From: BOG-908 sp963850605
Lineage (GTDB): Bacteria; Pseudomonadota; Alphaproteobacteria; Acetobacterales; Acetobacteraceae
Reading direction: 5' to 3'
DNA length: 64,000 bases
NCBI GenBank assembly: GCA_963850605.1
Contig: CAWKLX010000007.1
Coordinates: 248,001 to 312,000, forward strand
In this document: positions 17,183 to 26,073 of the stretch, piece after piece
How positions within the stretch are numbered: the first letter of the stretch is position 1
Layout of the letters: each line of letters begins with the position of its first letter
Translations under genes and position numbers: made by a program
Notes under the pieces: generated by a model
What the model saw: only the letters and a program-made list of their open reading frames with translations
Database searches by the model: none
What the model was told of the DNA's origin: nothing

Positions 17183-17698
17183 TCAGAGCAGCTCCGCGCG
17201 TAGTGCCTCAAGCTCGGCCAGGACGTGCGACAAAGCGGCACGCAGCCTCTCCGTCTCGGTCTGACGCCGGGGTGGAATGGTGGGCAGGTCCGGCATCGCC
17301 AGCACCATCTGCGGCGGCTCGGGCGCGGCGCGTTCGGCGGCGGCGGCCACGCGCTCGGCCTCGGTAGGTGGGGGTATGTTGTCGGCCAGGCGGCCGCCGC
17401 CCTCGCGCAACAGGCGCTGCACGCCCTTGATGGTGTAGCCCTGGATGTAGAGCAGGTCGGATACCCGGCGCAGCAGGGCGATGTCGTCGGGGCGATAGTA
17501 ACGCCGGCCGCCGCCGCGTTTCAGCGGCTTGACTTGCGGAAACTTGGTTTCCCAAAAGCGCAGCACGTGCTGCGGGATGTGAAGCTCGTCGGCTACCTCG
17601 CTGATCGTGCGGAAAGCGCCGGCCGCCTTGCGAAGCCTGAGCCGGCCCGGCTCATCGGCCGGATCGGCGCGCGCCAGCACGTCTGCGAGCGTGCTCAC
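17183..17698 (-). CDS. MerR-family transcriptional regulator
   Basis: A 171-residue regulator with an N-terminal MerR winged helix: RTISEVADELHIPQHVLRFW, KRGGGRRYYRPDDIALLRRV and LYIQGYTIKGVQRLLREGGG. Unlike metal- or redox-sensing MerR proteins it has no Cys near the end; the C-terminal part is a low-complexity linker plus a short coiled-coil-like tail (ETERLRAALSHVLAELEAL). The GTG start overlaps the stop of ihfA. It is regularly found after ihfA in alphaproteobacteria, but its target is unknown. GC-rich complementary bases near 17109-17128 may form its terminator. Confidence 0.88.
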   Translation of the reverse strand: MSTLADVLARADPADEPGRLRLRKAAGAFRTISEVADELHIPQHVLRFWETKFPQVKPLKRGGGRRYYRPDDIALLRRVSDLLYIQGYTIKGVQRLLREGGGRLADNIPPPTEAERVAAAAERAAPEPPQMVLAMPDLPTIPPRRQTETERLRAALSHVLAELEALRAELL

Positions 17699-18006
17699 TC
17701 GTCATCGTCCTCGGGGATCGCCTGCCCGTTGATCTGGGCCTTCAAAACCTGGCTGGGGCGGAACACCAGCACGCGCCTGGGCAGGATGGGGACTTCGACG
17801 CCCGTCTTGGGGTTACGGCCGATACGACGGCCTTTCTGGCGCACAGAAAAGGTGCCGAACCCACTGATTTTCACCGATTCGCCACCTTCCAGCGCACCGG
17901 ATACACGCTCCAGCACGCTTTCCAGCAGGTCGGCGGATTCGTTGCGGGACAAACCGACCTGGGCATAGATGCGCTCGGCCAGATGAGCCCGTGTGACCGT
18001 GTTCAT
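17695..18006 (-). CDS. ihfA: Integration host factor alpha subunit
   Basis: DNA-bending nucleoid protein of the HU/IHF family, 103 residues; it works as a heterodimer with IhfB. The sequence shows TRAHLAERIYAQVGLSRNES, SVKISGFGTFSVRQKGRRIG and the DNA-arm region GRNPKTGVEVPILPRRVLVF with its intercalating proline, then FRPSQVLKAQING. A 94-base gap separates it from fabH, so it may have its own promoter there. The stop overlaps the merR-type gene. Confidence 0.95.
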   Translation of the reverse strand: MNTVTRAHLAERIYAQVGLSRNESADLLESVLERVSGALEGGESVKISGFGTFSVRQKGRRIGRNPKTGVEVPILPRRVLVFRPSQVLKAQINGQAIPEDDDE

Positions 18007-18100
18007 GCCACAAAGTTAACGAGACAGTCACGGCACGTCAACAGTTCGGCAAGCCGAAAACATTCACGATCAAAGTGTTAGCGCGAAATGCGCTCAAGGT

Positions 18101-19057
18101 TCACAACCTGACGAGCGCCGACCCCCAGGTCAGGCCGCCGCCGAGCGCCTCCATCAGCACCAGCTGGCCAGGACGGATCCGGCCGTCGCCCACGGCTTCG
18201 GCCAAGGCGAGCGGTATGCTGGCCGCGGATGTGTTGGCGTGGCGATCGACGGTGACGACGACACGTTCTGGTGCCAGGCCCAGCTTGCGGCCCATAGCCT
18301 CGATGATGCGCCGGTTGGCCTGGTGCGGCACCAGCCAATCCACATCGGCTTTCTGCAGGTTGTTGGCGGCCAGAGCTTCGTCCACGGCGCCGGCCAGTTT
18401 GGCGACCGCGTGCCGAAATACTTCCTGGCCTTTCATGATCAGATGGCCGGGGCGTCCCGGCTGGCCCACCGCGCCATCGACATACAGCAGACCGGCATGG
18501 GCGCCGTCCGAATGCAGATGGGTGGACAGGATTCCGGGGCCGTCGGGCGCGGCTGCCTGGAGCAGCACGGCGCCCGCGCCGTCGCCGAACAGCACGCAGG
18601 TGGTCCGGTCCTGCCAGTTGAGGATGCGGGAATAGACCTCGCTGCCGATCACCAGGATGGTGTGCGCGGCGCCGGTCCGGATGAACGAGTCGGCGGCGGC
18701 GAGCGCATAGACGAAGCCGCTGCAGGCGGCGCTGATGTCGAAGGCGAAGCCGGTGGTGCCCAGCGCCGCCTGGACGCGCACCGCGCTGGCGGGAAACGCC
18801 TCGTCCGGGGTGGCGGTGGCCAGGATGATGGCGTCGACCTGCGCCGCGGCGACCCCGGCCTGGGCGAGTGCCAGGTCCGCCGCCCGGGTTGCCATGAAGG
18901 CGCAGGTTTCGTGCGGGCCGGCCAGGCGGCGTTCGCGTATGCCGGTCCTGGAGAAAATCCACTCGTCGGACGTATCGACGGTACGGGCCAGCTCCTCGTT
19001 GGTAACGATCCGGTCGGGCAGATAGCCGCCGACCCCTGCGATGCGCGCGCGAACCAT
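18101..19057 (-). CDS. fabH: 3-oxoacyl-ACP synthase III
   Basis: KAS III, which starts fatty acid chains by condensing acetyl-CoA with malonyl-ACP. The 318-residue thiolase-fold protein shows GVGGYLPDRIVTNEELA, TSDEWIFSRTGIRERRLA, the active-site Cys in ISAACSGFVYAL, then VPHQANRRIIEAMG with catalytic His and the final Asn in HANTSAASIPLALAEA. A Cys-His-Asn triad is thus complete. It follows plsX by 18 bases; both take part in membrane lipid building. Confidence 0.95.
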   Translation of the reverse strand: MVRARIAGVGGYLPDRIVTNEELARTVDTSDEWIFSRTGIRERRLAGPHETCAFMATRAADLALAQAGVAAAQVDAIILATATPDEAFPASAVRVQAALGTTGFAFDISAACSGFVYALAAADSFIRTGAAHTILVIGSEVYSRILNWQDRTTCVLFGDGAGAVLLQAAAPDGPGILSTHLHSDGAHAGLLYVDGAVGQPGRPGHLIMKGQEVFRHAVAKLAGAVDEALAANNLQKADVDWLVPHQANRRIIEAMGRKLGLAPERVVVTVDRHANTSAASIPLALAEAVGDGRIRPGQLVLMEALGGGLTWGSALVRL

Positions 19058-19075
19058 GGAAACCCTAGAAATCGG

Positions 19076-20176
19076 CTAACGCGTGGCGGCGAGTGCCGGC
19101 CCGATCGTGGCGATGTCGGGGTCATGCATCACCTGGCCGAGTCGGCCCAGCCCTTCGCGGATACGGTCGTTGAAGCGGTGCACGACCATGTCCACGGCCA
19201 CGTCGACAGCGTGCGCGAAACCCTCGGCATCGGTGCCGCCGTGGGATTTCACGACCACCCCGTTCAGCCCCAGCATCACCGCGCCGTTGTAGCGGCGCGG
19301 GTCGAGCCAGACGCGGCGCATCTGGTCCAGGCCAGGCTTGGCCAGCAGATAGCCCATTTTCGATGTGAGACTGCTGGAGAACACCTGGCGGAGCAGGTCG
19401 CCCACCAGCTTCATCGCGCCCTCGCCCATTTTCAGCGCGACGTTGCCGGTGAAGCCGTCGGTCACGACCACGTCGGTGGTGCCGGCCGCGATGTCGTGGC
19501 CCTCCACGAAGCCGTGGAACTGGGCACCGATATGGCTGGCGCGGATGATCTCGGCCGCGCCCCGTACCTGGTCGTGGCCCTTGCCCTCCTCGGACCCGAC
19601 GTTCAGCACGCCGATGCTGGGCGAGGTCAGGCCCAGCACGGTGCGGGCGAACATGTCGCCGAGCAGCGCGAACTCGACGAGGTTGCGGGCATCGCACGCG
19701 ATATTGGCGCCGAGATCGAGCATGACCACGTCGCCCCGCGCCGACGGCATGATCGCGGCCATGGCCGGCCGGTCGATACCCGGCAACGTTCTGAGGACGA
19801 TCTTGGACAGCGCCAGCAGGGCGCCGGTGTTGCCGGCCGAGACGACGCCTTGGGCCTGGCCGCTGGCGACCGCGTCGATGGCCACACGCATGCTGGATTG
19901 CCGCTGGCGCAGGGCTGCGGTCGGCTTGCATGCGCCGGTGACCGTGTCGGCGGCGTGACGCAGCGTGCAACAGGCAGCCGCCCGCCGGCAGTCGGCGAGC
20001 AATGGTGTCAGGCGAGCCTCGTCGCCCACCAGCAGGAACCTCGCCCCGGGATGCCGCTCGGCGGCCAGACCGAGGCCGCGCACGACACAGTCGGGGGCGT
20101 GATCGCCGCCCATCGCGTCGACGGCCAGGGTATAGGGGTCGGCCTGGGAGGGCGCCGGCTCGGTCACCAGTCCCAT
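19076..20176 (-). CDS. plsX: Phosphate acyltransferase PlsX
   Basis: Makes acyl phosphate from acyl-ACP for PlsY. The 366-residue frame from the ATG at 20176 starts MGLVTEPAPSQADPYTLAVD followed by AMGGDHAPDCVVRG, then AVASGQAQGVVSAGNTGALL, LDLGANIACDARNLVEFALL, VGSEEGKGHDQVR, DIAAGTTDVVVTDGFTGNVA and GLNGVVVKSHGGTDAEGFAH. All are family blocks. In-frame sequence further right enters rpmF and is not used. The rpmF-plsX-fabH order is a classic lipid operon. Confidence 0.95.
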   Translation of the reverse strand: MGLVTEPAPSQADPYTLAVDAMGGDHAPDCVVRGLGLAAERHPGARFLLVGDEARLTPLLADCRRAAACCTLRHAADTVTGACKPTAALRQRQSSMRVAIDAVASGQAQGVVSAGNTGALLALSKIVLRTLPGIDRPAMAAIMPSARGDVVMLDLGANIACDARNLVEFALLGDMFARTVLGLTSPSIGVLNVGSEEGKGHDQVRGAAEIIRASHIGAQFHGFVEGHDIAAGTTDVVVTDGFTGNVALKMGEGAMKLVGDLLRQVFSSSLTSKMGYLLAKPGLDQMRRVWLDPRRYNGAVMLGLNGVVVKSHGGTDAEGFAHAVDVAVDMVVHRFNDRIREGLGRLGQVMHDPDIATIGPALAATR

Positions 20177-20189
20177 CCGGCGCACATGG

Positions 20190-20393
20190 TCAGACGCGGA
20201 CGGTGCCCTTGAGCGCGCGGCCGGCAATGGAGACTTCGCGCCCGTCGTAATGGCCGCAATGCGAGCAGATGTGATGAGGACGCTTCAGCTCCCCGCAATT
20301 GCCGCACTCGGCATGCGCCTCGGTCGGCAACGCCTGGTGGCTGCGTCGCATGCCGCGGCGGCTGGGCGAGGTTTTCCGCTTCGGAACGGCCAT
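20190..20393 (-). CDS. rpmF: 50S ribosomal protein L32
   Basis: A 67-residue ribosomal protein, MAVPKRKTSPSRRGMRRSHQ at the start, with the zinc-ribbon cysteines kept: ECGNCGELKRPHHICSHCGH (CxxC and CxxC). The tail EVSIAGRALKGTVRV is slightly longer than in E. coli, as in other alphaproteobacteria. It lies between yceD and plsX, 13 bases before the plsX start. Confidence 0.95.
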   Translation of the reverse strand: MAVPKRKTSPSRRGMRRSHQALPTEAHAECGNCGELKRPHHICSHCGHYDGREVSIAGRALKGTVRV

Positions 20394-20493
20394 GACGCGT
20401 AGTCTCCAAGAAAAAATCGGCGAGGGTGGCTGAGATCGGCCGGCCACCGCGTCGCCGCGGATCATATCAAACCAGCCGGGCGCTCTAGCAGAG

Positions 20494-20520
20494 CCGGGTT
20501 GCCGCCGCAAGCAAACCCGG
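20494..20520 (-). terminator. Hairpin after yceD
   Basis: CCGGGTT and AACCCGG (20494-20500 and 20514-20520) form a seven-bp stem with a 13-base loop just after the yceD stop. It has no run of T, so it may be a weak terminator or a processing site in the 140-base yceD-rpmF gap. Confidence 0.4.
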
Positions 20521-20533
20521 GGCGAGGCGCCAG

Positions 20534-21040
20534 TCAGCCAGGCGGCCGCAGCTTGGACAGCGCGGCGAAGGCGCCGGCGACCTCGGGCCGGGCCGTTTCC
20601 GGCAGCACGGCGCCCGGGGCGCGTGGGAACGGGTCCAGCGCCAAAGCGAGCTGTTCGCACGCTGCCTCGCCCAGGTCGATCGTGTCGCCGTCATAGATGA
20701 TCTCATCCTCGGCATCGACGTCCAGATCCTCGGTCTCGGTGCCATCGGGCACGAAGCGGACGGCGAAATCCTCGGTCACGTCGGCATCGAACGGTTCCAG
20801 CGTCACCACGCAGGTCTGGCGCACGCGGGCGCGCAGCCGGCCCGTGGCGGCCACGGCCCCGGCCTGGCAGCGCCGCAAGTCGAAATCGCAAGCCAGCGCG
20901 TGGACGGCCAGCAGGCCCATGCGGGCGGCCACGGCGCGCGCTTCATCCTGCCGCATGTCCACGCGCACATGCAGGCCCGCACCGATCCGCGCAACCGGGA
21001 CAGGCCTGGGCAGCTCGGTCGGGTGCGCCTCGGCGGTCAT
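20534..21040 (-). CDS. YceD family protein (DUF177)
   Basis: A 168-residue acidic protein linked in plants and bacteria to 23S rRNA metabolism; it nearly always neighbours rpmF, as here. Recognisable parts are CQAGAVAATGRLRARVRQTC, LEPFDADVTEDFAVRFVPDG, the acidic DLDVDAEDEIIYDGDTIDLG and LALALDPFPRAPGA. The start ATG at 21040 overlaps the stop of the CBP3-like gene (ATGA), so the two are coupled. Confidence 0.88.
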   Translation of the reverse strand: MTAEAHPTELPRPVPVARIGAGLHVRVDMRQDEARAVAARMGLLAVHALACDFDLRRCQAGAVAATGRLRARVRQTCVVTLEPFDADVTEDFAVRFVPDGTETEDLDVDAEDEIIYDGDTIDLGEAACEQLALALDPFPRAPGAVLPETARPEVAGAFAALSKLRPPG

Positions 21041-21600
21041 GCGGCCGCCCCGGCCAGAGCCTGGTCGGCGGGCAGAAAATCCACCGTGCCGCGCAGCAGC
21101 GTGGCCAGCGTCTGGCCGGCCAGATGACGATCCTGGGCCAGGGTCGCGCCCGCCAGCGCCGGGGCAACCCCGTCCGGCGCATGGCCGCGCCAGACGTTGC
21201 GGGCCAGGGCGTCGGCCAGGGCGACGCGGTCGTGCTCGGCCAGCGGACCCTCGTAGGCTTTTGCGCGGCCATGAAACGCCTCCCACATGACGCGCATCTT
21301 CTTGCCGACCGACATTTCGCCCACGCCGATCTCGCGTAACGAAAAGTCCATGTCGGCGAACATCGCATCGAAAACCGCCTGGGCCAGCGCCGGGCCTGGC
21401 GGCGCAAGCGTGGTGAGCCGGCGGATGAGCAGCGCGGCGAACAGCCCGATCAAGTCGAACCGCCCATCCAGCGTGTCCGGGACGGACAGGCGCGTATAGT
21501 ACAGGGGGTCGCGCGCCGCCTCGACGCTGGCGGTGTACAGCGCGAAACCGGCGCGTTCGTGGCGGCGTGTGGTCAGCGAGGCGAGCGCGCGAGCAAACAT
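21037..21600 (-). CDS. Ubiquinol-cytochrome c chaperone (CBP3-like)
   Basis: Homologue of the mitochondrial CBP3/UQCC1 assembly factor for cytochrome bc1. The 187-residue frame from the ATG at 21600 contains ALYTASVEAARDPLYYTRLS, FDLIGLFAALLIRRL, AQAVFDAMFADMDFSLREIG and GVGEMSVGKKMRVMWEAFHG, the family core, and ends with a DRVALADALARNVW helix. Another in-frame ATG at 21648 is possible. It is divergent from bamE across 173 bases and leads the yceD-rpmF-plsX-fabH run. Confidence 0.88.
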   Translation of the reverse strand: MFARALASLTTRRHERAGFALYTASVEAARDPLYYTRLSVPDTLDGRFDLIGLFAALLIRRLTTLAPPGPALAQAVFDAMFADMDFSLREIGVGEMSVGKKMRVMWEAFHGRAKAYEGPLAEHDRVALADALARNVWRGHAPDGVAPALAGATLAQDRHLAGQTLATLLRGTVDFLPADQALAGAAA

Positions 21601-21773
21601 GTTCGGAACCGTCTTTGAGGGTGGACCGGTCAGATAGGCATGCCGCACAGCTTACCATAACGGACTACCCGGGCTGCCCGTGGCAAGCCCACGCCGAATT
21701 GACACGTGGCGGGCACGCGTGACAGGCAGAACGGATCACAGGGGGACCACGATGGTCCAGACAGGATTTTCTC

Positions 21774-22301
21774 GTGCGCACCCAGTTCCGCCGCCTCGCA
21801 CCCGCCTTGGTCTGTTTATCGCTGGGGCTGGGCGGCTGCGGCGTGGTGCATATCTTTGATCCAACGCTGAAGCAGCGCGGCTCGCTCGTCGACCCCGATG
21901 CCCTCAAAGAGCTGATCCCCGGCACGTCCAGCCGGGCGGACGCGGTGGCGCTGATCGGCTCGCCCACGGCGCGGGCGACGTTCGACGATAATACCTGGAT
22001 CTACATAAGCCAGGTCACCAGCACGCGGATCGGCCGCACGCCGGGCGTCACGCAGCAGAAGGTGACGATCCTGACCTTCGACCAGGGCGGCACGTTGCGC
22101 GGGATCGCAACCCGCACGCGCGAGGACAGCAAGCCGATCAGCATGGCGGCCGGGGCTACCCCTTCGCCGGGCAGCGAGGCCTCGTTCCTGCAGCAATTGT
22201 TCGGCAATGTGGGGAAATTCACGCCGGCGGGGCTGCCGGGCGGCCTGGGCAGCGGGCCTGTCTCGCAGCAGCCGGGTAATACGGGCAACTCGCTCCGGTA
22301 A
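21774..22301 (+). CDS. bamE: Outer membrane assembly factor BamE
   Basis: Lipoprotein of the beta-barrel assembly machine. The 175-residue protein starts at a GTG and opens with a lipoprotein signal, LAPALVCLSLGLGGCG, whose Cys would be lipidated and sorted to the outer membrane. The SmpA/OmlA domain follows: LKELIPGTSSRADAVALIGS, NTWIYISQVTS and VTILTFDQGGTLRGI. The C-terminal 55 residues are low-complexity (FLQQLFGNVGKFTPAGLPGG), a tail seen in alphaproteobacterial members. It converges with comEC, only three bases apart. Confidence 0.9.
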   Translation: MRTQFRRLAPALVCLSLGLGGCGVVHIFDPTLKQRGSLVDPDALKELIPGTSSRADAVALIGSPTARATFDDNTWIYISQVTSTRIGRTPGVTQQKVTILTFDQGGTLRGIATRTREDSKPISMAAGATPSPGSEASFLQQLFGNVGKFTPAGLPGGLGSGPVSQQPGNTGNSLR

Positions 22302-22304
22302 GTC

Positions 22305-24341
22305 TTACTCCGTCTGCGCCATGGGCAAGAGCGGGCGCCCGGATATCACCCAAGGGCGATCTCCCCGGATGGTGCGGTCGGCGGTGACCACCGGTGCGGA
22401 CGCGGTCAAACGCAAGCTGGTCGCACCGTCGTACGCGGTTGAGGCGCGGTCGACGACCAGCGCACCGGGGCAGGCCCCGTGCAGCGCGGCGTGGGACAGG
22501 ATGATGGGGTCGGCGCAGTGCGCGCCTTGTACATCACGCCAGATTTGGATGGCCGCGCGAGGCAGCGCGATGCGGCACGCCAGATCCGTGCAGACGGCGG
22601 CTGGCGCGGCTTCCAGGGGCAGAGACTTCTCGCCCCATATCCGGCCGGGTGCCTCGGCCGCAAACGCGCTGGCGCCGGGCGCGCGGTCCAGAAAGATGCG
22701 CCCCTGGACACGAATCGCGATCAGCTTCGCGTCGGCCGAGACGAGTATGTCCGGCGCTGGGCTTGACCACGCGACAGCCACTCCCGCCAGGATCGGCAGC
22801 ACACCCCCGAGCCGCAGACGGCCGCGCCATAGCCCGCCCCAGGCCAGGCCGGCCGAGATCAGCAGCAGTGCCCCGCCCGGCATCTGCGAGACAGGGGCGG
22901 CCGCCTCCGGCCATGCGGCGACCCCGTGGGCGATGGCCAGCAGGCCGCGCAAGCCCCAGCCCATCGGGATGAGCGCGAGTTGTTCCAGCCCGAGCGGCAT
23001 CAGCGCGAGCCCAGCCAGTCCGCACGGCATGACCCACAGCGCGGTCAGCGGCACGGCCAGCATGTTCGCCGGGACGTAGTAGAGTGTGGCGCGCCCGAAA
23101 TGGTAGGCGGCATAGGGGAGCGCCGCCGTGCCGGCGAGCAGGCTGGTCAGGGCCAAACCGGCGACATAGAGGGCCGGGCTGCGCCACCAGAACCCCTGCC
23201 CGATCCGCGCCAGATGAGGGCGCAGCATCTCATAACCGGCAATCAGGACCAGGACGCTCGCAAAACTCATCTGGAAGCTGACGCCGACGACCGAGTCGGG
23301 CGATATCAGCATCAGCACCAAAGCCGCCACGCACAGCCCGCGGATCGAGACGGCGCGACGCCCGGTGAGCACGCCCAAAGTGACCAGGCACGCCATCGCG
23401 AAACTGCGCAGGATCGGCACGTGGCCGCCAGTGAGCGCCAGGTAGGCCGCCCCCGCCGACAGCGCGGCCAGGGCGGCGATCCGCTTCGTGGGCCAGTGCA
23501 GGGCCGCGTGCTCCCAGGCCGCCAATGCCAGGCGGGTGGCGCCGAACACCAGCCCCATGACGATGCCGATATGCAGCCCAGCCACCGCCAGCAGGTGGGC
23601 GAGACCCGAGTCCTGGAACGCCGCGCGGTCGGATTGCGGGATGGCGGTGCCCAGCCCGGTCAGCAGTGTCGCCGCGATGGCGCCCGGCGTGCCGGGCAGG
23701 TCGGCCGCAAGTCGTGCGGCAATCCGGGCGCGCATTGCGCGCCAGAGGCCGTGTGCGGGGTGGGCCAGTACGGAGGAGGGCCCGATCGCGAAACCGTAGC
23801 CGGCCAGACCGGCGAAGAACGCCTCTCTTTGGGTGTCCCGGCCGCCGGGGTAGTCGGGGGAAGCGGGCGGGCGAACGAGGGCCCGCACGCGCAGCAGGTC
23901 GCCGGCGGCGGGAACGGGGTCGGTCGCGCGCAGGCGGATGCGCAGCGCCCGGCTGAGCGGCGGGGCGCCGTCCAGTGACGGCGCGGCGAAGGTGACGCGC
24001 GATCCTTGCGGCAGGGTTTCCACACTGGCGACCTGGCCGGTCACGACGATGGCGTGGCGCGGCAGGGCTGGCCAGGCCGGGGCGCGGGCGGTGGCCAGGC
24101 AGGCCAGCGAGAACCCGGTGCAGGCGAAGGCGGCACAGAGGGCGGCCGCGCGGGGCAGCGGCCAGCGCCAAAGGGCGGCGGCCATCAGCATCGTGGCGCC
24201 GCAGAGGGCCGAGGACCAGGCCAGCGACGGTTCGGATGTGCGATCGAAATAGGCGAGAATGCCGGCCGCCATGAATACCGGCAGGAACAGCGCGAAACGG
24301 CCGCGCTGTTCGCCCAGAAAATCGTCCCACACGGCCTTCAC
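22305..24341 (-). CDS. comEC: ComEC/Rec2 family competence membrane protein
   Basis: Inner-membrane channel protein for DNA uptake. The 678-residue protein has an N-terminal cluster of helices, a DUF4131-like OB-fold stretch (ALPRHAIVVTGQVASVETLP), then the Competence domain with FQDSGLAHLLAVAGLHIGIV and many helices (LIAGYEMLRPHL, LALTSLLAGTAALPYAAYHF). The C-terminal 130 residues are short and lack the HxHxDH metallo-beta-lactamase motif of long ComEC proteins, so the nuclease half appears absent or degenerate, as in many alphaproteobacteria. dprA is in the same window. The gene diverges from gltX. Confidence 0.9.
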   Translation of the reverse strand: MKAVWDDFLGEQRGRFALFLPVFMAAGILAYFDRTSEPSLAWSSALCGATMLMAAALWRWPLPRAAALCAAFACTGFSLACLATARAPAWPALPRHAIVVTGQVASVETLPQGSRVTFAAPSLDGAPPLSRALRIRLRATDPVPAAGDLLRVRALVRPPASPDYPGGRDTQREAFFAGLAGYGFAIGPSSVLAHPAHGLWRAMRARIAARLAADLPGTPGAIAATLLTGLGTAIPQSDRAAFQDSGLAHLLAVAGLHIGIVMGLVFGATRLALAAWEHAALHWPTKRIAALAALSAGAAYLALTGGHVPILRSFAMACLVTLGVLTGRRAVSIRGLCVAALVLMLISPDSVVGVSFQMSFASVLVLIAGYEMLRPHLARIGQGFWWRSPALYVAGLALTSLLAGTAALPYAAYHFGRATLYYVPANMLAVPLTALWVMPCGLAGLALMPLGLEQLALIPMGWGLRGLLAIAHGVAAWPEAAAPVSQMPGGALLLISAGLAWGGLWRGRLRLGGVLPILAGVAVAWSSPAPDILVSADAKLIAIRVQGRIFLDRAPGASAFAAEAPGRIWGEKSLPLEAAPAAVCTDLACRIALPRAAIQIWRDVQGAHCADPIILSHAALHGACPGALVVDRASTAYDGATSLRLTASAPVVTADRTIRGDRPWVISGRPLLPMAQTE

Positions 24342-24423
24342 GCAACCAGCCTAGCGCCGGAAAGTCGTTACGTCATCGGTGCGGCGCATGACGCGGGAAC
24401 GCCGGCCCGTTAAGAGCGGCACC

Positions 24424-25827
24424 ATGACCGTCCGCACCCGTTTCGCGCCCAGCCCCACCGGCCTGCTGCATATCGGCGGGGCGCGCACCGCCCTGTTCAA
24501 TTTTCTCTACGCGCGCCATCACGGAGGGCAGTTCCTGCTCAGGATCGAGGACACCGATCGCGCCCGCAGCACGCAGGAGGCGGTGGAGGTGATCCTGCAG
24601 GGGCTGGCCTGGCTGGGGCTGGACCCGGACGAGCCGCCAGTGTTCCAGTCGACGCGGCAAGCGCGCCATGCGGAGGTGGCGCACGCCCTGTTGGAGGCGG
24701 GCCGCGCCTATCGCTGCTACACGAGTGCGGACGAATTGCGGGAGATGCGGGAGCGCGCCACCGCGGAGGGCCGGCCGCCCCGCTATGACGGACGCTGGCG
24801 CGACCGCACCCTGGCAGAGGCGCCGCCCGGCGTGCTGCCGGTCATACGGCTGCGGGCACCGCAGACCGGGGAGACGGTCGTCCGAGATCTGGTGCAAGGC
24901 GAGGTGCGCGTCGCCAACGCCGAGCTCGACGACATGATTCTTCTCCGCAGCGACGGCACCCCCACCTACCTGCATGCCGTCGTGGTGGACGATCACGACA
25001 TGGCCATCACCCATGTGATCCGCGGGGATGACCACCTGACCAACACATTCCGGCAAGCGCAGATTTTCGACGCGATGGGCTGGGCGAGGCCGGACTTCGC
25101 ACATATTCCGCTGATCCATGGGGCCGACGGGGCCAAATTGTCCAAGCGGCACGGGGCGGTCAGCGTGCTGGAGTTCGACGGCCAGGGTTTTCTGCCCGAG
25201 GCGCTTTGCAACTATCTGCTCAGGCTGGGCTGGGGCCATGGCGACGCCGAGATCCTGTCGCGCGACGAGGCCATACGGCTGTTCAATCTGGACGGGGTGG
25301 GACGCGCGGCCAGCCGCATGGATTATGCCAAGCTGACCCACCTGAACGGGGTGTGGCTGCGCGCGGCCGACGATTCGCGGTTGACCGGCGAGGTCATGCG
25401 CCGTCTTTCGGGCACGCCGGGCGTGGCGCTGGACGAGGTGGTGCAGGCGCGCGTGCTGGCCCTGATGCCGGGATTGAAGGAGCGGGCGAAGACGCTGGTG
25501 GAGCTGGCCCAGAGTGCCGCGTTCCTGGGCCGCGCGGTGCCGCTGCCGTTCGACGAACGGACGCGCGCCTTGCTGACGCAGGAGGCGCGGTCGATGCTCG
25601 CCAGCCTGGCGGCGGTGCTGGCGCAGACCGAGTTTTCGCGGGAAGCCCTCGATGCCGCCTTACGCGCCTATGCCGAAGCGACCGGCCGCAAGCTTGGCCA
25701 GGTCGCCCAGCCGTTGCGCGCCGCGCTGACGGGCGGCACGACCAGCCCCGGCATCGACGCGACGCTTGCGGCACTCGGCCGCGAGGAGTCGCTCCGGCGT
25801 ATCGAGGCCGCGGCGCAGGGGGTCTGA
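24424..25827 (+). CDS. gltX: Glutamate--tRNA ligase
   Basis: Class I aminoacyl-tRNA synthetase, 467 residues from the ATG at 24424. The catalytic core carries FAPSPTGLLHIGGARTALFN (the HIGH-type motif) and GAKLSKRHGAVSV (the KMSKS-type loop), with HVIRGDDHLTNTFRQ between. The C-terminal anticodon-binding half runs from about residue 320. Alphaproteobacteria often have two GltX proteins, one of which may charge tRNA-Gln; which this is cannot be decided. In-frame codons upstream to 24379 are not needed. It is followed by tRNA-Val. Confidence 0.93.
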   Translation: MTVRTRFAPSPTGLLHIGGARTALFNFLYARHHGGQFLLRIEDTDRARSTQEAVEVILQGLAWLGLDPDEPPVFQSTRQARHAEVAHALLEAGRAYRCYTSADELREMRERATAEGRPPRYDGRWRDRTLAEAPPGVLPVIRLRAPQTGETVVRDLVQGEVRVANAELDDMILLRSDGTPTYLHAVVVDDHDMAITHVIRGDDHLTNTFRQAQIFDAMGWARPDFAHIPLIHGADGAKLSKRHGAVSVLEFDGQGFLPEALCNYLLRLGWGHGDAEILSRDEAIRLFNLDGVGRAASRMDYAKLTHLNGVWLRAADDSRLTGEVMRRLSGTPGVALDEVVQARVLALMPGLKERAKTLVELAQSAAFLGRAVPLPFDERTRALLTQEARSMLASLAAVLAQTEFSREALDAALRAYAEATGRKLGQVAQPLRAALTGGTTSPGIDATLAALGREESLRRIEAAAQGV

Positions 25828-25877
25828 GCAGGGCTTGCGCGCGGCGGCCGGTGCAAGTACCAACACTGCCTGCAAGC

Positions 25878-25952
25878 GGGCGCGTAGCACAGCGGTAGTG
25901 CACTACCTTGACATGGTAGGGGTCACAGGTTCAATCCCTGTCGCGCCCACCA
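25878..25952 (+). tRNA. tRNA-Val (anticodon GAC)
   Basis: Cloverleaf: acceptor GGGCGCG pairs with CGCGCCC; D stem GCAC/GTGC with loop AGCGGTA; anticodon stem CTACC/GGTAG with loop TTGACAT, giving anticodon GAC; variable region GGGTC; T stem ACAGG/CCTGT with loop TTCAATC. The discriminator A and CCA end (25950-25952) are encoded. Confidence 0.97.
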
Positions 25953-26073
25953 AGCCCGCGCCGCGCCCCGCACGGGATGCCGGGCACGGGGGCCAACCAC
26001 GATAGCGCATATCGACGCCCGCTTCGAGGATCGCCCGGGGTGCTACACCGTACGGCAGCCCGACTTTTCCGCC

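Noticed and set aside
15250..17241. One 663-residue fusion of Tim44-like and MltA
   Set aside because: The N-terminal part of that frame is out of frame with the Tim44-like protein; a lipoprotein signal at 16392 marks a separate mltA start.
18239..20212. 657-codon plus-strand frame across fabH and plsX
   Set aside because: Shadow of two well-defined minus-strand enzymes.
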